This document shows, piece by piece, positions 1-7,464 of a stretch of 64,000 nt of DNA. Source of the DNA: Viridibacillus sp050279675 (GTDB lineage: Bacteria > Bacillota > Bacilli > Bacillales_A > Planococcaceae); assembly GCF_050279675.1 (NCBI RefSeq), contig NZ_JBNNUK010000004.1, positions 186,001-250,000 of the forward strand, given 5' to 3'. Each line of letters starts with the position of its first letter. The stretch's first letter is position 1. Below the pieces are notes generated by a model. The model was not told the origin of the DNA. It ran no database searches and saw only the letters and a list, made by a program, of their open reading frames with translations. The position numbers were made by a program, and so were the translations under genes.

Positions 1-756
1 AATATCTGGATTTACTTCTGCCAAAGTTTCAATTGAGATCTCTTCTTGAGCAGCAGTTTTAGTAATTAATTCAGGAACTTTTATTCCCAGATCCTCATAG
101 ATAACAGGATTTAAATACACACCCTCTGGATACACGAACATGCTATTGGCACGAATACGTATTACAAACACATTTTTGTCTTTCACTTTTTCAGCTACTT
201 TAGATTTTGCAGCTTCTGCTTCTGTTTTGTAATCATTAATAATTTTTTCCGCTTCAGATTCTTTACCTGTCAACTTACCCATTAAAAGTAGATTATCTTC
301 CCAATCCGTAGAAATATGTGATACCGGAATCATCGTTCCGATCTTATTTAATTGCTTAGCCACTTCATCTGGATATTTTGACGAACCTAAAATAACATCT
401 GGCTTTAATTTTAAAATAGTTTCATAGTTCGGTTGCATTTTTTCACCGATAGAAGTTGCACCTTCCAAATCACTAGCAAGGTATTCTGGTAGTTTACCAG
501 CAGTTGTTACGGCTCCGAGTGGTTTTACATTAAGCATTGCTGCGTCTTCCATAGATTCTAAACTTGCAGCGATAATATTATTTACTTTAGATGGTAAAGT
601 ATATGATTTATCTAGATATGTGATTGTTTGTTCTTTTGAAGCTGTTTCTTCGGTTTCTGCAGCTTTATTGTCCTCTTTTTTTGGAGTTGTTTCATTCCCT
701 CCACAAGCTACTAAAAATACCGCTAATCCAAATATCCAAAATCTATTCATTTTCAT
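1..756 (-). CDS. Iron(III)-siderophore ABC transporter substrate-binding lipoprotein (partial, 3' end outside window)
   Basis: Translating the minus strand from the ATG at 756 gives an open frame of 252 codons running off the window edge. It starts with a short signal peptide and a lipobox (FLVAC, Cys18), so the mature protein should be a membrane-anchored lipoprotein. The body reads like periplasmic-binding-protein family 2 (FhuD/FepB fold): an early stretch naming target residues for iron chelate, then a LKPDVILG-type motif that is typical of this family, and a long backbone helix region. It captures ferric siderophore and passes it to a BtuC-type permease, which is not in view. An AAAGGAG site lies nine bases before the ATG, which decides the start. 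A Fur box upstream indicates iron repression. The exact siderophore cannot be told. Confidence 0.88.
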   Translation of the reverse strand, partial: MKMNRFWIFGLAVFLVACGGNETTPKKEDNKAAETEETASKEQTITYLDKSYTLPSKVNNIIAASLESMEDAAMLNVKPLGAVTTAGKLPEYLASDLEGATSIGEKMQPNYETILKLKPDVILGSSKYPDEVAKQLNKIGTMIPVSHISTDWEDNLLLMGKLTGKESEAEKIINDYKTEAEAAKSKVAEKVKDKNVFVIRIRANSMFVYPEGVYLNPVIYEDLGIKVPELITKTAAQEEISIETLAEVNPDI

Positions 757-1141
757 CTGTTAAGTCTCCTTTATGTATTAGTAAATATAAGCAGGCCTAC
801 TTATTTGCTGTTAATCAATTGATAATGATTATCAATATCAATAACTTTTACCAATATAACCCTTAATATACAAAGTGTCAACAGCAATTGTAAGTTCTAT
901 TAAATTTCGTTTAACACGCTCAAATTATTGAACATTATTATGTTAAATGCTGATTTAGTTTGTTTAAATTCCCTACATTATAGAATTCCGCACTAACAGA
1001 TACTAAATGCCAAATCTACATTTCTGCGTTATTTTGTATAGTAAAGGAAAAATTTGTTTCTATTCAAGCAGGATTTTTAACTTATTTTATTGAATTATTA
1101 AGAACTGTTATTACTTTTACATAAATGAGGGATCAACCACG
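757..1141. other. Intergenic region between divergent genes
   Basis: This AT-rich stretch separates the minus-strand siderophore gene from the plus-strand phosphoesterase. Apart from the Fur-box promoter at 821-882 I see no coding sequence, hairpin or repeat. A GAGG ribosome binding site at about 1127-1130 serves the gene at 1142. Confidence 0.6.
821..882 (-). promoter_or_regulatory. Promoter with Fur box for the siderophore-binding protein
   Basis: On the minus strand TTGACA (882-877) and a TTATAT-like -10 (859-854) are spaced by 17 bases. Just downstream, 821-839 reads GATAATGATTATCAATATC, matching the 19-bp Fur consensus GATAATGATAATCATTATC at 17 positions. Placed at the start of transcription, bound Fur would block initiation. 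This gives iron-repressed expression of the lipoprotein gene. Confidence 0.85.
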
Positions 1142-2227
1142 ATGAAAGTGAAGAAGGTTCATATAGAAAAAGAAAAGCGATGTATTATTGTTTCAGATAT
1201 TCATGCAAGTTTGGATTTATTTAAAAGATTGCTTCATAAAGTTACATATACAACAAATGATTATTTAATCATTAATGGTGATATGTGTGAGAAAGGTGAG
1301 AATAGTTTAGAAGTCGTAGAATACATTAGAACACTTTGTAATCACTCAAGTAATGTGTATGTCACTAAAGGTAATTGTGATGTATTGTTCCGATATGTAG
1401 AAAACGGTGACCAAAGTATTCTCTCCTATATTGAAAAAAGGAAGAATTCCATTTTAAATGACATGCTAGCTGCCAATCATGCATACTTAAATGATTTTGA
1501 AAATTTAGAACAACTGACTCAATATTATCGTCAACATTTTGGAGAAATATTAACTTGGCTTGAACAATTACCACATGCAATCGAAACAGATGAATTCATA
1601 GTGATTCATGCAGGAATTGAAAATAAAGAAGATTGGCAACAGACAGAGGAGACATTTGCTTTGCAAGTAAATGCTTTTTACGAAAAAAATCATCAAGCTG
1701 ACAAAATGGTGATCGTTGGACATTGGCCAGTGGTAAATTACAGATTTAATCAACCAACTTCACATCTACCATTAATCGATTTGGATAAGAAAATAACGGC
1801 AATTGATGGAGGAAATCAAATCAAAGCAGACGGTCAATTAAATGCTTTAATCATTCAGGATAATCAATATACGTCATATTATGTTGACGATTTAACAAAT
1901 GAAGTCATTATAAAAAAAGACCATCTTGATACAACAAATCGAGTAGGCACAGTTACTTATCCATATTATGAAATGCAAATCATTCAACAAGAACAATATT
2001 TCACGCTTTGTGAAAATATAAATCTCCAGCAACAACAATGGATCAAAAACGAATATTTACAAATTGTTGATGGAAAAGCAACATGTACCCTAGGGATTAG
2101 TACGACATTTCTTTCAGTGCAAGAATCAGAAAGAGTATGGCTCTTAAATGATTCTACAGATGGATATATCTTGATTAAAAATTCCATTGGTGAGATTGGA
2201 TGGATACCTAAAGAGTGTTTATTCTAA
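1142..2227 (+). CDS. Metallophosphoesterase with C-terminal SH3-like domain
   Basis: The N-terminal two thirds carry the calcineurin-like phosphoesterase signature in order: SDIHA (DxH, about residue 19), NGDMCEKG (GDxxxxG), KGNCD, IVIHAG and VGHWP (GHxP). These supply the ligands for a two-metal centre, so the enzyme should hydrolyse a phosphomonoester or diester; the substrate is not evident. GNCD instead of GNHD also occurs in YfcE-type enzymes and is not a defect. The last 40 residues (VWLLN...GWIPKECL) resemble a bacterial SH3 fold. The protein has no signal peptide, so it is probably cytoplasmic. It stands alone and ends at a strong terminator. Serine/threonine protein phosphatase or ApaH-like dinucleotide hydrolase are alternatives. 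Confidence 0.8.
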   Translation: MKVKKVHIEKEKRCIIVSDIHASLDLFKRLLHKVTYTTNDYLIINGDMCEKGENSLEVVEYIRTLCNHSSNVYVTKGNCDVLFRYVENGDQSILSYIEKRKNSILNDMLAANHAYLNDFENLEQLTQYYRQHFGEILTWLEQLPHAIETDEFIVIHAGIENKEDWQQTEETFALQVNAFYEKNHQADKMVIVGHWPVVNYRFNQPTSHLPLIDLDKKITAIDGGNQIKADGQLNALIIQDNQYTSYYVDDLTNEVIIKKDHLDTTNRVGTVTYPYYEMQIIQQEQYFTLCENINLQQQQWIKNEYLQIVDGKATCTLGISTTFLSVQESERVWLLNDSTDGYILIKNSIGEIGWIPKECLF

Positions 2228-2260
2228 GATAACTTCCTATTATAGAAATATAGTAAACAC

Positions 2261-2300
2261 AAATACCCTGTCGTAATAATCTACGACAGGGTATTTTTCA
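2261..2300. terminator. Bidirectional rho-independent terminator
   Basis: AAATACCCTGTCGTA and TACGACAGGGTATTT form a 15-bp perfect stem around a 6-base loop (2261-2296), with T-rich sequence on either side. It serves both the phosphoesterase gene (plus) and bioB (minus). Confidence 0.9.
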
Positions 2301-3299
2301 ATTAACTTTTAATTCACGTTGTAAAGGCTCCAAATCCACTTCAAACCCTAAATCTTCAAGCATTTGGCGATCTTTTTCTCCTGCTTGTCCTTCCGTTGTT
2401 AAGTAGTCACCTAGGAAAATAGAGTTTGCCGGGTATAAGCTAAGTGGTTGAAGTGTACCAAGATTTACTTCACGACCTCCAGATACTCGAATTTCTTTAG
2501 ATGGATTGATAAAACGGAATAGGCATAATACTTTTAGGCAATAACGAGGGTTGAGTTCATGTGTACCTTCTAGCGGTGTACCATCTACTGCATTTAAAAA
2601 GTTTACTGGAATAGAATCTGCATCCAATGCATGTAGACTACGCGCCATTGTAATCACATCTTGTTGTGTCTCTCTCATACCAACGATAACACCTGAGCAA
2701 GGTGAAATCCCCGCTTCTTTAGCTAGTTCAACAGTTCTTACTCGATCATCATATGTATGTGATGTCGTAATGTTTTCGTGATGATTAGCAGACGTATTGA
2801 TATTATGATTATAACGATCTACGCCCGCTTCCTTTAACTTCTGTGCTTGTTCTGGCTTTAGAATACCTAAGCATGCGCAAATGGTCATATCACTATGTTT
2901 TTCTTTTATAGCCTTTACAGAATCTATGACAATATCAATTTCTCGATTTACAGGCCCACGTCCGCTTGCAACGATACAGTATGTTCCTACATTTAGTGAT
3001 GCTGCTCGTTCTGCTCCTGCGACGATTTCATCTTGTTTCATCATCGCATATTTTTCAATCGGGGCTTTTGAAACAATGGACTGTGAACAGTATCCGCAAT
3101 TTTCTGGGCATAGACCTGATTTCGTATTAATTATCATATTTAATTTCACTTTATTACCATAATAATGATTTCGAATTTTATAAGCTGCGTGTAATAATAA
3201 TAATAATTCTTCATCAGGGCTTTTTAATATTGCTAATGCTTCAGTATCTGTCAATTGATAACCGTCTAGGACTTGCTGTGCTAACATTTCATAATTCAT
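2298..3299 (-). CDS. bioB: Biotin synthase
   Basis: BioB is a radical SAM enzyme that inserts sulfur into dethiobiotin, the last step of biotin synthesis. The 333-residue product (from ATG 3299) matches the family's usual length. The [4Fe-4S] motif CPENCGYC has Cys64, Cys68 and Cys71. The [2Fe-2S] ligand regions (ICACLG; SPCSGV) and the C-terminal VSGGREVNL stretch are also present. The open frame extends to 3404 inside bioY, but the ATG at 3299 follows AAGGTGAGGT by seven bases and is the better start. It lies 5 bp after bioY and is probably cotranscribed. No bioA, bioD, bioF or bioW is nearby, so dethiobiotin must be made elsewhere or imported. Confidence 0.97.
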   Translation of the reverse strand: MNYEMLAQQVLDGYQLTDTEALAILKSPDEELLLLLHAAYKIRNHYYGNKVKLNMIINTKSGLCPENCGYCSQSIVSKAPIEKYAMMKQDEIVAGAERAASLNVGTYCIVASGRGPVNREIDIVIDSVKAIKEKHSDMTICACLGILKPEQAQKLKEAGVDRYNHNINTSANHHENITTSHTYDDRVRTVELAKEAGISPCSGVIVGMRETQQDVITMARSLHALDADSIPVNFLNAVDGTPLEGTHELNPRYCLKVLCLFRFINPSKEIRVSGGREVNLGTLQPLSLYPANSIFLGDYLTTEGQAGEKDRQMLEDLGFEVDLEPLQRELKVN

Positions 3300-3304
3300 T
3301 GTGA

Positions 3305-3892
3305 TTACCTCACCTTCAACACTTTTTGTAATCGATGACCAAATACACCTGCAAATACAGCTAATATTAAATCTTTTGGTAAAGGTGGCATCATCCAAAG
3401 CCATGCCATTTTATAAGTGAAGCCTTCAGGTGCGCTAAACCATAACATATATGCAGCATACATCCAGTTAGTACCGATCAAATAGCTCACGATTACCCCT
3501 ATGATCGCTGCTGTGATATACATTCTTTTCGAACGATGATTTTCTACAATTTTACCAACAATAAAAGCAACTAGTATAAATGCAACAATAAAACCAAATG
3601 TTGGACTTAATATTTGGGAAAAGCCTCCTCCGAAACGTGCGAAAACAGGCGCACCAGCTAAACCGATTAACATATACACCGTAATTGAAAGAGCACCTAG
3701 TCGGCTTCCCAATACAAGGCCAGCCAATATAGCAAAGAATGCCTGCAATGTAATCGGTACGCCACCGACTACCATAAACGGTGCGAAAGAAGTAATATTC
3801 GCCCCAATCATCATAAGTGTTGCAAATAATGAACAATAGACTAAATCGACTGTTCTCAATTTACTTTTAGAATTCACTGTACTTGTTGTCAT
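3305..3892 (-). CDS. bioY: Biotin transporter BioY (ECF S component)
   Basis: This 195-residue membrane protein has six hydrophobic segments and the BioY hallmarks: the GGVPITLQ motif, LGSRLGALS, and GLAGAPVFARFGGG before a long transmembrane block. BioY is the biotin-binding S subunit of an energy-coupling-factor importer and uses shared EcfA/EcfT subunits not present here. It is the first gene of a bioY-bioB transcript. A BirA operator overlapping its promoter means both uptake and synthesis should shut off when biotin is plentiful. Start at ATG 3892. Confidence 0.95.
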   Translation of the reverse strand: MTTSTVNSKSKLRTVDLVYCSLFATLMMIGANITSFAPFMVVGGVPITLQAFFAILAGLVLGSRLGALSITVYMLIGLAGAPVFARFGGGFSQILSPTFGFIVAFILVAFIVGKIVENHRSKRMYITAAIIGVIVSYLIGTNWMYAAYMLWFSAPEGFTYKMAWLWMMPPLPKDLILAVFAGVFGHRLQKVLKVR

Positions 3893-3925
3893 ATTACACC
3901 CCTTTATGTTTTTGTATTTATAAAT

Positions 3926-3981
3926 ATAGTAAAAAAAAACACCCCTTGTGTCAACCTACCAAAATATATAGGTTAACACAA
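3926..3981 (-). promoter_or_regulatory. bioY-bioB promoter with BirA operator
   Basis: Two inverted arms, TTGTGTCAACCT (3946-3957) and AGGTTAACACAA (3970-3981), are separated by 12 bases. This is the layout of Gram-positive BirA boxes (TGTTAACC and GGTTAACA arms). The -35 TTGACA (minus, 3954-3949) lies in the left arm and a TACTAT -10 (3931-3926) follows at 17-bp spacing. Biotinyl-AMP-bound BirA would cover the -35. Confidence 0.85.
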
Positions 3982-3997
3982 ATCTCGATAACATATT

Positions 3998-4042
3998 ACA
4001 ATGCATTGCATTGTCAACTAATGTACTTCGTTGTGTTACAAT
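3998..4042 (+). promoter_or_regulatory. 17-bp palindrome and extended -10 promoter for the winged-helix gene pair
   Basis: ACAATGCATTGCATTGT (3998-4014) is a perfect palindrome around a central T. An extended -10, TGTTACAAT (4034-4042), lies about 20 bases downstream, so the palindrome sits at the -35 region. This is the expected place for a repressor site. The nearest candidate regulators are the two DNA-binding-type proteins encoded just downstream. Confidence 0.5.
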
Positions 4043-4097
4043 AGATATATTAGCAGCTACTTTCAATTGCTTCTACTAACTAAGGGGGCTTTACATT

Positions 4098-4430
4098 ATG
4101 TCAAATGTCAACGTTGTAACTCCAGAGGTCGGTTTACCGGAGCGTAAAATCATTACAAATCGTCTTTTCGAATTTCTTTATTTAAAAGAAAGACAGGTAC
4201 CTATTCAAGATGTATACACAGCCATGGCCAATGTTTTTCAACTGACTACTGCACAACAAAAACTAACCTTAAAAAGCGGGGCAAGCCTTTTCGAAAATGA
4301 AGTAAGAAATGCTCATACTGAATTAAAGAAAAAGGAATATACTACGAGTACTGCAAAACGAGGATTTTGGAGCATTAGCGAAAAAGGTAAAAAAGTTTAT
4401 CTCCATTCTCGTCTAAAAAAATTTAATTAA
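4098..4430 (+). CDS. Winged-helix (Mrr N-terminal-like) small protein
   Basis: A 110-residue protein whose second half (LTLKSG...NEVRNAHTELKKK...GFWSISEKGKKVY) has the helix-turn-helix then beta-wing pattern seen in the N-terminal domain of Mrr-type restriction proteins and related DNA-binding wings. No nuclease motif is attached, so it is probably a DNA-binding protein rather than an endonuclease. It shares this domain with the gene immediately downstream (LTLKSG against ITVRDG; GFWSISEKGKKVY against GYWEISEDGKVYY), so the two are paralogous. An AGGGGG site precedes the ATG. Exact function unknown. Confidence 0.65.
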   Translation: MSNVNVVTPEVGLPERKIITNRLFEFLYLKERQVPIQDVYTAMANVFQLTTAQQKLTLKSGASLFENEVRNAHTELKKKEYTTSTAKRGFWSISEKGKKVYLHSRLKKFN

Positions 4431-4465
4431 TAAATCGATATAATCGGCTTCCAGGGGGATAACAT

Positions 4466-4981
4466 ATGTCAAAGGAGCAATATCATGCCGGAAACTCATT
4501 AACTTTGCGATTACGAAAAAGTGATGAGGGCATTATGAGATGGGCCGGTGCTCAATCTGAAATCGGAGATTCTATACGGTTCCTAATCGAGCAAGAGATA
4601 CAGAGAAACGGGTTTAAGGATTTGTCTTTGGAGATTAAAAACAAACGCCCTATCCTTCCTACCTCTACAGACATAGAGCCAAATTTACTAGCTTATTTAT
4701 ACAATCGCAATGAACCCGTAGCAATTAATGATGCATATGAGGAAATGCGTGAGATGTTTGAAATCACTGAGGATGAAGCACGTATTACAGTGCGTGATGG
4801 TCAAGAACCTCAATGGAAAAACAATGTTCGTTGGGCTAGCCAACAGCTGAATATTAAAAACTTTATCCGCAAAGACTCTCAGTATGGTTATTGGGAGATT
4901 TCAGAAGATGGCAAAGTTTATTACGAAAAAACTCAAAATAATATGACTATGCAAAAAGAGGTTGCTCATAAGCCAATATAA
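4466..4981 (+). CDS. Ribbon-helix-helix plus winged-helix protein, paralogue of the preceding gene
   Basis: The first about 50 residues (NSLTLRLRKSDE...SIRFLIEQEI) follow the beta-strand then two-helix pattern of ribbon-helix-helix DNA-binding proteins. Residues about 70-160 form the same Mrr-N-like winged helix as the gene 35 bp upstream. Having two DNA-binding folds in one 171-residue chain suggests a transcription factor, perhaps acting on the palindrome at 3998-4014. The gene's last codons are also the left arm of its own terminator. I recognise no named homologue. Confidence 0.6.
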   Translation: MSKEQYHAGNSLTLRLRKSDEGIMRWAGAQSEIGDSIRFLIEQEIQRNGFKDLSLEIKNKRPILPTSTDIEPNLLAYLYNRNEPVAINDAYEEMREMFEITEDEARITVRDGQEPQWKNNVRWASQQLNIKNFIRKDSQYGYWEISEDGKVYYEKTQNNMTMQKEVAHKPI

Positions 4982-5006
4982 TTGGCTATGAGCAACCTCT
5001 TTTTTA
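4953..5006 (+). terminator. Rho-independent terminator overlapping the 3' end of the coding region
   Basis: The stem GAGGTTGCTCATA-AGCCAAT / ATTGGCT-ATGAGCAACCTC (one bulged base) spans 4958-5000 and is flanked by A5 on the left and T7 on the right, so it can work both ways. The stop codon of the upstream gene lies at the loop. On the minus strand it would terminate the aldolase relic. Confidence 0.85.
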
Positions 5007-5017
5007 TAAAAATCTTA

Positions 5018-5166
5018 TTAGTTTTTAGCAGATTCAAATGCTTGATACATTTCACGAGCTGCTACTGTAATTTCAGCTACAGTGTTGAATTGATAAATAG
5101 TACTCCCTACACCTACGCAAATTGCTCCATTTTTGAAATACAACAAAGCGTTGGGATAGCTCTTCT
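5018..5166 (-). pseudogene. 3' relic of a KDPG/KHG aldolase (Eda/KdgA type)
   Basis: Minus-strand translation ending at TAA 5020-5018 gives about 48 residues with the C-terminal signature of 2-dehydro-3-deoxyphosphogluconate aldolases: YFKNGAICVGVGS followed by EIT...AREMYQAF. Upstream in the same frame there is a stop codon, and the catalytic N-terminal barrel is missing. Other frames further upstream (to about 5245) look coding-like in places but are closed by stops. It is a dead remnant next to the ATPase/TOPRIM pair. The family assignment rests only on the short C-terminal motif. Confidence 0.5.
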
Positions 5167-5354
5167 AACTCCTCAGAAAATCCTGGTACAATGCGATCAG
5201 TGTAGTATGTGAATGATCGACCCATCTTTTTGTACCAAAACACTATTATTATCAGTAAATAACACCTAACAACTTCGAGTTTATAATTAAAATTTAGTAT
5301 ATTTTTTATCCTTTATCTAAATAATATAGACAGTTCGTTTTTAGGAGGAAGTAC

Positions 5355-6692
5355 ATGAAACCAATTATTAAAGTTCTAGATGTCACATTAAACAACCTAA
5401 AAAACGTCAAATACGGAACATTTCATATCGATACAAACTTTGACAAATTAGAAGAGGCTAATGTTATTGGATTCTATGGTCAAAATGGTTCAGGTAAGAC
5501 TGCTGTTGTTCAGGCATTTCAAATTTTATCGGCACTCTTAGATGGTGGGATTTATAAAAAACTTCCTCATGTTCATCATCTACATATATACTACGGTGAA
5601 TCATCCTTACAACTAAATTTCCAATTCATCATCAAAAATAAATTTGGCGAGTACTTCTTAAAATACGCTGTAACACTTGTGGTTGGTGAAGAACGACTAA
5701 ATGTAATGACAGAAAACTTAAGTTATCGAGAAAATAAACGTGGGAAACGCTTTAAAAATATACTCTCAAAAGACGGAGAGGAAGTTACTATCCGCACTAC
5801 CAATCTCCCCTCTCTAAACCAAAATGATCGAGTTAAAGTATTAGTAGCAAACCATCTTTCTAAAGAAAATCATTCTTCCTTCATTTTCAGAAAAGAAGTT
5901 AGAAATATTCTTCCCAATCATTTAGGTGAAGTGGAAATGGCACTCATTCAAAATATTATTTTTGACTTCAAGAGAGACTTGCATATCATTGATAATACGC
6001 AGTTTGGTAACTTAATCTCTAATATTACGATGCCTTTTAATATACATCTTGAAAATAAACGTGGCGTTATTCCTTCTAAATTAGAAGATACTACTTTACT
6101 ACCAAAAGACATGTTCAATGCAATGAAAGAATTAATAGAACAAACGAACATCGTTCTCAAAATGCTTATTCCAGGTCTACAGATTAAAATCCATGTTCTT
6201 CATACACAAAAATTGAATGATGGATCTGATGGTGTGCTCGTTGAGTTTCTCTCACGAAAAGGGGACATTGAGCTACCTTTGAAATGTGAATCCGAGGGTA
6301 CGTTGAAGATAATCTCTATCTTAAGTACAATAATTGCTGTTTATAACAATCCCAATGCCTGCGTTATTATTGATGAATTAGACGCGGGTGTATTTGAGTA
6401 CTTATTAGGTGAACTACTTGAAATTATCCATGAGAATGGAGCAGGCCAATTGATATTCACCTCCCATAACTTACGTATACTTGAAGTACTACCAATTCAT
6501 AATTTATGGTTCACTACAGCGAATGAAGAGAATCGCTATATGCAATTAAAGGGTGTTAAAAAACTTAATAATCCTAGAGATGTCTATTTGCGTGCAATTC
6601 AGTTAGGTGGTCAAGACGAATCAATTTACAAAGAAACGAATGCCTATGATATGAAAAGAGCATTTAGAAAAGCGGCTATCATAAATGAGTAA
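5355..6692 (+). CDS. AAA/ABC-type ATPase (OLD/AriA/AbiL-like), putative defence ATPase
   Basis: This 445-residue protein has an ABC/SMC-like ATPase layout: Walker A GQNGSGKT (42-49), a signature-like ESEGT (313-317), Walker B ACVIIDELD (335-343) and an H-loop TSHN (369-372). The 270 residues between Walker A and the signature replace the coiled coil of SMC proteins, as in the AAA_15/AAA_21 ATPases of OLD, PARIS (AriA) and AbiL systems. It has no membrane segment or transporter partner, so it is not an importer subunit. GGAGGA precedes the ATG. The stop overlaps the start of a TOPRIM-like gene by 8 bases, so the two products are probably made together. It likely acts as a sensor or scaffold for that effector. 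Target and trigger are unknown. Confidence 0.72.
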   Translation: MKPIIKVLDVTLNNLKNVKYGTFHIDTNFDKLEEANVIGFYGQNGSGKTAVVQAFQILSALLDGGIYKKLPHVHHLHIYYGESSLQLNFQFIIKNKFGEYFLKYAVTLVVGEERLNVMTENLSYRENKRGKRFKNILSKDGEEVTIRTTNLPSLNQNDRVKVLVANHLSKENHSSFIFRKEVRNILPNHLGEVEMALIQNIIFDFKRDLHIIDNTQFGNLISNITMPFNIHLENKRGVIPSKLEDTTLLPKDMFNAMKELIEQTNIVLKMLIPGLQIKIHVLHTQKLNDGSDGVLVEFLSRKGDIELPLKCESEGTLKIISILSTIIAVYNNPNACVIIDELDAGVFEYLLGELLEIIHENGAGQLIFTSHNLRILEVLPIHNLWFTTANEENRYMQLKGVKKLNNPRDVYLRAIQLGGQDESIYKETNAYDMKRAFRKAAIINE

Positions 6693-7413
6693 TAAAGCTA
6701 AAAAAGTTGTCTTGTTACTAGTAGAAGGTGCCTGTGAAGAAGCTTTATTATACGATCGAATACGTACTTTATTTAATAATAATGAAATTAGATTCGATAT
6801 TATTAAAGGTGATATTATGGGGGATTTAAACCAAAAGAGCTCCAATATCAAAAACCTAGTTGGAGATCGCGTTAAAAGCTATATTAATAAAATGAAATTA
6901 GGCACTACAGATTTATTGGCAATTATCCAAATAGCCGATACAGACGGCTGCTTCATTGATGAATCTGCTGTTATAATTGATGAAAATCAAGGTAGATTAA
7001 CGCTCTATAACGCTAAAAATATCAGTGTTCCAAATAGCAATCAACAAAACAAAATTATTGAAAGAAACAAATTAAAAAGCAAAAACATTCATACCATGCG
7101 GACGCTCAATTCGATTTTATCTGGCAAAGTAAATTACCAAATTTATTATTTCTCTAGAGCACTTGAACATATTTTGTTTAACGAAGCCAATCCCGAAACA
7201 CGTTATAAAGTACGTGAGGTTGAGGAGTTTTTAGAAAATGAACAAAAGCCAATAGAAGAGTTTCTTTCTAATTTTTTACCCATTTCAACTAGTATGACAT
7301 TAGAAGAAAAGTATTTGGAAAGTTGGCAAAGCATCTCTGCTGACCTTGCCTCTTTGGAAAGATATACAAATGTACCACTAATGTTCGATTACATGAAAAT
7401 GATTAACGAGTAA
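6685..7413 (+). CDS. TOPRIM-like putative effector partnered with the ATPase
   Basis: A 242-residue protein opening with KKVVLLLVEGACEE, a TOPRIM-type first strand ending in a metal-binding glutamate (VEG, 13-15), and later IQIADTDGCF with the DxD of the second TOPRIM motif (Asp85, Asp87). TOPRIM domains bind magnesium and act in nucleases and topoisomerases. In OLD, Gabija and PARIS they are paired with an ABC-type ATPase, as here. The remainder (YYFSRALEHILFN; LESWQSISADLASL) matches nothing I can name. It has no independent ribosome site: the ATG lies inside the ATPase gene (ATGAGTAA overlap), implying translational coupling. RloB/AbiLii-type proteins are the closest alternative class. Nuclease activity is inference. 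Confidence 0.62.
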   Translation: MSNKAKKVVLLLVEGACEEALLYDRIRTLFNNNEIRFDIIKGDIMGDLNQKSSNIKNLVGDRVKSYINKMKLGTTDLLAIIQIADTDGCFIDESAVIIDENQGRLTLYNAKNISVPNSNQQNKIIERNKLKSKNIHTMRTLNSILSGKVNYQIYYFSRALEHILFNEANPETRYKVREVEEFLENEQKPIEEFLSNFLPISTSMTLEEKYLESWQSISADLASLERYTNVPLMFDYMKMINE

Positions 7414-7416
7414 CAA

Positions 7417-7460
7417 TAAAAGCCTTGATACCAAGTCATTTTGGTTTCAAGGCTTTTATA
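7417..7460. terminator. Bidirectional rho-independent terminator
   Basis: AAAAGCCTTGATACCAA (7418-7434) pairs with TTGGTTTCAAGGCTTTT (7441-7457) with one mismatch, followed by T-rich sequence. It closes the ATPase/TOPRIM transcript from the left and the permease relic from the right. Confidence 0.85.
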
Positions 7461-7464
7461 TTAC

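Noticed and set aside
624..866. 80-codon plus-strand frame over the siderophore-gene start
   Set aside because: It runs antisense to a clear lipoprotein gene and over its Fur box.
1142..2227. Loss of the GNHD histidine in the metallophosphoesterase
   Set aside because: GNCD is common in YfcE-type phosphodiesterases, so it is not a defect.
3305..3404. N-terminal extension of biotin synthase to 3404
   Set aside because: The extension is bioY coding sequence in another frame; the ATG at 3299 has a strong ribosome site and gives the normal BioB length.
4098..4981. Reading the winged-helix pair as restriction endonucleases
   Set aside because: Only the DNA-binding N-terminal-like fold is present; no PD-(D/E)xK or HNH nuclease residues are seen.
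4982..5212. 76-codon plus-strand frame after the winged-helix gene
   Set aside because: It begins inside the terminator and runs antisense over the aldolase relic.
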